Part shown: one piece after another, positions 61,280 through 64,000 of the stretch | Layout: every line of letters starts with the position of its first letter | Numbering within the stretch: the stretch's first letter is position 1 | Assembly: GCF_001641085.1 (NCBI RefSeq) | Contig: NZ_LXIE01000011.1 | Location: 1 to 64,000 of the forward strand | DNA length: 64,000 nucleotides | Direction of reading: 5' to 3' | Source: Aequorivita soesokkakensis | GTDB taxonomy: Bacteria > Bacteroidota > Bacteroidia > Flavobacteriales > Flavobacteriaceae | The notes under the pieces: model-generated | Databases searched by the model: none | The model's input: only the letters and a program-made list of their open reading frames with translations | What the model was told of the DNA's origin: nothing | Made by a program: the position numbers and the translations under genes

Positions 61280-62183
61280 CATTTTGAACACATCAAACTT
61301 TACATATTTGCTCGCCAATCCTCAGAAAATAACAGCTGAGGATTTAGCTACTTTGGATTTACTCATTAAGAAATACCCCTATTTTCAGAGTGCTCGGGCA
61401 TTGCAGTTGAAAGGCTTGAAAAACAACGATAGTTTTTTATATAACGATGCGCTGAAGCTTACCGCTGCGCACACAACCGATCGTGATATTCTTTTTGAAT
61501 ATATCACTTCGGAAAAATTTATCCAGAATGAAATTTCGCAATCCATATTGCAGCACGACGCTACGGTTGATGAGATAAAAGTAGTTTCAGAAGATGTTTC
61601 GGAACAAATAAGTCTTGAAATTGATAGGCAACTGAAAGCCGAAATGCAAAAAGCTGAGAATATTCTGAACCCACAACTTTTCCAAAGAAAAGTAGAATCC
61701 GTAACCATTTTAGCTGAAAAAAAGGAAGAAAACCCAGAAGAAATACTTCAGCCAGACAAGCCATTGGAGTTTACTAAAAATGATACGCATTCCTTCTCCG
61801 AATGGTTAAAACTGACTAAGGCAAAACCCATTGAGCGTTTGGAAGATACTTCCGAAGGAAAAAATGACGAACCGAAAAAGGACGATAGAGAGCGAAAATT
61901 TGAATTGATTGATAAATTTATTCAGGAACGCCCAAAAATAATTCCTTCAGAAATAGAAAATAAAGCGCCCAAAGAAGAAAAAACCATTACAGCCAATCCA
62001 CATTCACAACCGTCTGATTCACTAATGACGGAGACTTTGGCGAAAGTTTACCTGCAACAAAAAAACTATAAAAAAGCAATTCAAGCATATAAAATTTTAA
62101 TTTTGAAAAATCCCGAAAAAAGTGGTTTCTTTGCAGACCAAATTCGGGCAATAGAAAAATTGATTAATTCAGAACAATCATGA
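61266..62183 (+). CDS. TPR-like protein of unknown function
   Basis: This protein of up to 305 residues has a TPR-like C-terminus (SLMTETLAKVYLQQKNYKKA, then IQAYKILILKNP). The middle is acidic and Lys/Glu-rich. The start is uncertain: TTG at 61266 overlaps lptE, and TTG at 61284 is also possible; no ATG fits. It is the gene between lptE and secG, with an ATGA overlap with secG. A role in outer-membrane assembly or translocation is only suggested by position. Confidence 0.65.
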   Translation: MQIGSILNTSNFTYLLANPQKITAEDLATLDLLIKKYPYFQSARALQLKGLKNNDSFLYNDALKLTAAHTTDRDILFEYITSEKFIQNEISQSILQHDATVDEIKVVSEDVSEQISLEIDRQLKAEMQKAENILNPQLFQRKVESVTILAEKKEENPEEILQPDKPLEFTKNDTHSFSEWLKLTKAKPIERLEDTSEGKNDEPKKDDRERKFELIDKFIQERPKIIPSEIENKAPKEEKTITANPHSQPSDSLMTETLAKVYLQQKNYKKAIQAYKILILKNPEKSGFFADQIRAIEKLINSEQS

Positions 62184-62512
62184 GTACCTTTACAATATTT
62201 TTAATTTTAATAATGATAGTGGCCTTTTTATTGGTCATAGTTATAATGGTTCAAAACCCAAAAGGCGGCGGGCTTTCATCGTCATTCGGCGGTGGCGGAG
62301 GCGCACAGATTGGTGGCGTTCAAAAAACAAGTGACTTTCTTGATAAAAGTACTTGGACGCTTGCAACCATTATGTTGGCGTTGATTTTATTTTCAAATGT
62401 TTTTATAATGGGCGGTAACAGTTTGCAATCAAAAACTTTTGATCCAAACAGCGTACCAGCAGTACCAACAACGGATACTCCTGCACCAACAGCACCTGAA
62501 ACTACAAACTAA
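62180..62512 (+). CDS. secG: Preprotein translocase subunit SecG
   Basis: This 110-residue protein has two membrane helices (about residues 3-23 and 56-75) joined by VQNPKGGGLSSSFGGGGGAQ, the typical SecG loop, and a short Pro/Thr-rich tail. SecG assists SecYE in export through the inner membrane. It overlaps the upstream gene by 4 bp (ATGA) and is followed by a perfect terminator hairpin, which separates it from groES. Confidence 0.9.
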   Translation: MSTFTIFLILIMIVAFLLVIVIMVQNPKGGGLSSSFGGGGGAQIGGVQKTSDFLDKSTWTLATIMLALILFSNVFIMGGNSLQSKTFDPNSVPAVPTTDTPAPTAPETTN

Positions 62513-62532
62513 TATTTAGTTACAATATATTT

Positions 62533-62566
62533 AAAAATGCCAGCTTCTGACAAGCTGGCATTTTTG
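62533..62566 (+). terminator. Rho-independent terminator after secG
   Basis: AAAAATGCCAGCTT and AAGCTGGCATTTTT form a perfect 14-bp stem with a 5-nt loop, then T-rich sequence. It ends the miaB-to-secG transcript and isolates groES transcription. Confidence 0.9.
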
Positions 62567-62593
62567 TTTTGTAATGTGTCAGTTTATGGGCAG

Positions 62594-62608
62594 TGGCACA
62601 ATTTCTGC
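62594..62608 (+). promoter_or_regulatory. Candidate sigma-54-type promoter of groES-groEL
   Basis: TGGCAC (62594-62599) and TGC (62606-62608) give GG, exactly 10 nt, then GC, the invariant -24/-12 spacing of sigma-54 promoters (consensus TGGCAC-N5-TTGC; here one mismatch in the -12 part). No good TAnnTTTG housekeeping box is evident in this leader. The groES ATG lies 56 bp downstream. Confidence 0.55.
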
Positions 62609-62626
62609 CAATTAGCAATCAAACAT

Positions 62627-62642
62627 TTAAACTCAAGTTTAA
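62627..62642. promoter_or_regulatory. Perfect inverted repeat in the groES leader
   Basis: TTAAACT-CA-AGTTTAA is a perfect 7-bp inverted repeat with a 2-bp spacer, about 20 bp after the -12 element and 21 bp before the groES ATG. It is not a CIRCE element. It may be an operator. Confidence 0.45.
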
Positions 62643-62663
62643 CAACTAAAAAATAAAATTGAA

Positions 62664-62939
62664 ATGGCATTAAAAATTCAACCACTTGCAGACCGCGTTT
62701 TAGTTCAGCCGCAAGAAGCTGAGACTAAGACCGCATCTGGAATTTACATTCCTGATTCCGCAAAGGAAAAACCGCAACAAGGTAAAGTAGTAGCTGTGGG
62801 CAAAGGCAAAGAAGACCACAAAATGACCGTGAAGGTTGGCGATACCGTTCTTTACGGAAAATACTCTGGCAGCGAATTAAAGTTTGATGGCAAAGACTAC
62901 CTGATTATGCGCGAGGATGATATTTTAGCCATCATCTAA
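62664..62939 (+). CDS. groES: Co-chaperonin GroES
   Basis: This 91-residue protein is the lid of the GroEL chaperonin. [20 protein letters not shown] is the conserved first strand, [20 protein letters not shown] the mobile loop (with the usual Ile-x-x-Pro-type contact), and GTGKE-like [20 protein letters not shown] completes it. The length is typical. It is the first gene of groES-groEL, with an unusually long 154-bp spacer that carries repeats and hairpins. Confidence 0.97.
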   Translation: MALKIQPLADRVLVQPQEAETKTASGIYIPDSAKEKPQQGKVVAVGKGKEDHKMTVKVGDTVLYGKYSGSELKFDGKDYLIMREDDILAII

Positions 62940-62958
62940 ATTCCAAATCACAAGTACC

Positions 62959-63014
62959 AAATTCCAAAATTTGGGATTTGGGATTTGGGATTTGGGATTT
63001 TTATTTTGGAATTT
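62959..63014. repeat. Heptamer array within an inverted repeat, groES-groEL spacer
   Basis: Four copies of TTTGGGA (62970-62997) lie between perfect 12-bp inverted arms, AAATTCCAAAAT (62959-62970) and ATTTTGGAATTT (63003-63014). In mRNA this would be a stem with a repeat-filled loop in the groES-groEL transcript. Confidence 0.85.
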
Positions 63015-63051
63015 CTTCAAAAACAAAAAGTTTAAAATTTATAAGTATTAA

Positions 63052-64000
<949 letters not shown>

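Overview
The window comes from an AT-rich chromosome of a Bacteroidota member, almost certainly family Flavobacteriaceae. The evidence is a complete gldK-gldL-gldM-gldN cluster (type IX secretion and gliding motor), three secreted proteins with C-terminal type IX sorting domains, a TonB-dependent receptor, promoters of the Bacteroidota form (TTTG, about 20 nt, TAnnTTTG) and an almost complete lack of Shine-Dalgarno sequences. The genus cannot be fixed from the sequence alone. No prophage, transposase, integrase, rRNA or CRISPR array is visible.

Layout. 1-9 kb: DoxX-like protein, a type IX cargo, two related TPR/membrane/LuxR-HTH regulators, a tight trio (DUF2071 protein, membrane-anchored methyltransferase-like protein, small membrane protein) and a DUF1206 protein. 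9-16 kb: a DnaQ-exonuclease/GIY-YIG nuclease fusion behind a perfect inverted repeat, a HAD phosphatase, an old yellow enzyme, a small HExxH protein and aconitase. 16-22 kb: a heme/iron uptake operon (outer-membrane receptor, binding lipoprotein, permease, ATPase). 22-31 kb: two more type IX cargos, small envelope proteins, a VOC protein, a RelE/ParE-type toxin-antitoxin pair, a flavoprotein and a PLP decarboxylase. 31-43 kb: tRNA-Leu and initiator tRNA-fMet, an HExxH protein coupled to a putative Asp/Asn hydroxylase, an M20 peptidase, PhnA, a BlaI/BlaR1-like pair, an M1 peptidase, and an ArsR/SRPBCC pair followed by two envelope proteins. 43-48 kb: AsmA-like protein, SpoIIAA-like and CPXCG proteins, ABC-F ATPase, DUF983, FAD oxidoreductase. 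48-58 kb: topA, a degenerate arginase-fold protein and gldKLMN, all on the minus strand. 58-64 kb: miaB, a receiver-less sigma-54 activator, lptE, a TPR protein, secG, groES and the start of groEL.

The non-coding DNA holds the most unusual signals. A dispersed REP-like palindrome occurs about ten times, mostly touching or overlapping stop codons. Heptamer tandem arrays of different sequence occur at six sites. A GG-N10-GC sigma-54-type promoter candidate precedes groES, three genes after an orphan sigma-54 activator. Several promoters carry clear operator symmetry (blaI, the toxin-antitoxin pair, the arsR-like gene and the exonuclease/GIY-YIG gene).

The genes serve envelope biogenesis and surface secretion (gld, lptE, secG, cargos), metal/heme acquisition, protein folding and housekeeping. 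I found no convincing new defence system. The best leads for undescribed biology are the regulatory and repeat structures and a few small uncharacterised operons.
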